NCBI GenBank assembly: GCA_002254745.1
Contig: NJED01000061.1
Coordinates: forward strand, 1-6,405
From: Desulfurococcales archaeon ex4484_217_1
GTDB lineage: Archaea > Thermoproteota > Thermoprotei_A > EX4484-217-1
Reading direction: 5' to 3'
DNA length: 6,405 bases
Positions 6,065 to 6,405 of this stretch are shown here, piece by piece. Under the pieces are notes generated by a model. That model saw only the letters and a program-made list of their open reading frames with translations. It did not search any database and had not been told where the DNA came from. The translations under genes were made by a program, and so were the position numbers. Position 1 is the stretch's first letter, and the number at the start of each line of letters is the position of its first letter.

Positions 6065-6405
6065 TTTCCATATTTTATCCCCCACGTAGTGAAGGGCACT
6101 AAATCATCTTTTCTAAAGGATCCCTCAATACACACTATTCCGGGAGCCATAATGTTAGCACCGTTTAAAATGTGCTTTACTGCACCCATATCCACAACAA
6201 CTTTAGGCATATCTACATCATCAATACGTAGTCTAAGTAAGTACTTCAGCAACGGCACTAATCTATCATTTATTTTCACTAGGAATGCTCGTCCTTCGTA
6301 GAAGTAAACAGTGTAGTTATTGCAGACACCTATTTCTAAGCTCTTCTTTGGACTTATATTTAGAAAAGAATATTTCGCCAATATCTCTTTCACTAAAATC
6401 TTCTT
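6061..6405 (-). CDS. MCT-1-like pre-PUA/PUA RNA-binding protein; 5' end outside window, C-terminal half of PUA missing
   Basis: Probable archaeal relative of MCT-1/Tma20, small proteins that bind the ribosome or structured RNA through a PUA domain. The frame is open to the right edge at 6405 (KKILVKEILAKYSF...), so the GTG at 6393 is not necessarily the start. Visible are a pre-PUA segment (SLEIGVCNNYTVYFYEGRAFL, then VPLLKYLLRLRID) and the PUA signature VVVDMGAVKHILNGANIMAPG followed by IVCIEGSFRKDDLV; compare MCT-1 VDKGAIKFVLSGANIMCPG. About 15 residues after this the protein ends PFTTWGIKYGN, where relatives continue for roughly 40-50 more residues (second PUA half, including the conserved VG-xA strand). 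The following DNA on this strand is antisense to the conserved end of aCPSF1, so the missing part is not nearby in another frame. It may be a truncated gene still expressed, or a remnant. Confidence 0.75.
   Translation of the reverse strand, partial: KKILVKEILAKYSFLNISPKKSLEIGVCNNYTVYFYEGRAFLVKINDRLVPLLKYLLRLRIDDVDMPKVVVDMGAVKHILNGANIMAPGIVCIEGSFRKDDLVPFTTWGIKYGN
6065..6078 (+). terminator. Possible U-rich terminator after aCPSF1
   Basis: Directly after the aCPSF1 stop the + strand reads TTTCCATATTTTAT, a T-rich stretch without a hairpin, as archaeal terminators often are. It lies inside the convergent PUA gene. The call rests on base composition and position only. Confidence 0.3.

Overview
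The window looks like a low-GC, thermophilic archaeon, probably a Thermoproteota (Crenarchaeota) lineage near the Desulfurococcales. It carries sn-glycerol-1-phosphate dehydrogenase (the archaeal lipid stereochemistry enzyme), a proteasome beta subunit joined by a 4-base overlap to an archaeal KH-beta-CASP ribonuclease (aCPSF1/FttA), a long archaeal FKBP with a flap insert, and a UPF0179 Cys-rich protein. Codon use is rich in AGA/AGG and ATA, and ribosome-binding sites are short G-rich matches to the archaeal anti-SD. The order-level placement is inference only; no rRNA is present.

Layout. (1) 1-1144, + strand: an RNA m5C methyltransferase (NOL1/NOP2/Sun family) cut by the window's left edge. 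It runs straight into a Nip7-like pre-PUA/PUA domain, but an exact 11-bp tandem duplication (656-677) shifts the frame and stops translation at 683. (2) 1209-1949, + strand: a three-part archaeal FKBP-type prolyl isomerase. Its 3' end overlaps the convergent UPF0179 gene by 17 bp. (3) 3485-1933, - strand: a two-gene unit, egsA then UPF0179, reading away from a short divergent promoter region. (4) 3588-6064, + strand: a proteasome beta subunit, then aCPSF1, overlapping as ATGA. (5) 6405-6061, - strand: an MCT-1-like pre-PUA/PUA protein, cut by the right edge and ending in mid-PUA; its stop codon shares TTA with the aCPSF1 stop region.

The gene set is mostly housekeeping: RNA modification, protein folding, proteolysis, transcript 3'-end formation and lipid synthesis. 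I see no mobile element, CRISPR array, defence system or RNA gene. The unusual part is structural. Three conserved genes are incomplete in different ways: the methyltransferase-PUA fusion is frameshifted by the 11-bp repeat; the proteasome beta gene keeps every catalytic residue except the N-terminal segment that should carry Thr1, and stops close all three frames just upstream; and the right-hand PUA protein lacks the second half of its PUA domain. Real gene decay, reversible repeat-length variation and assembly error are all possible. The exact 11-bp duplication is the clearest of the three, because removing one copy restores a continuous, recognisable protein.
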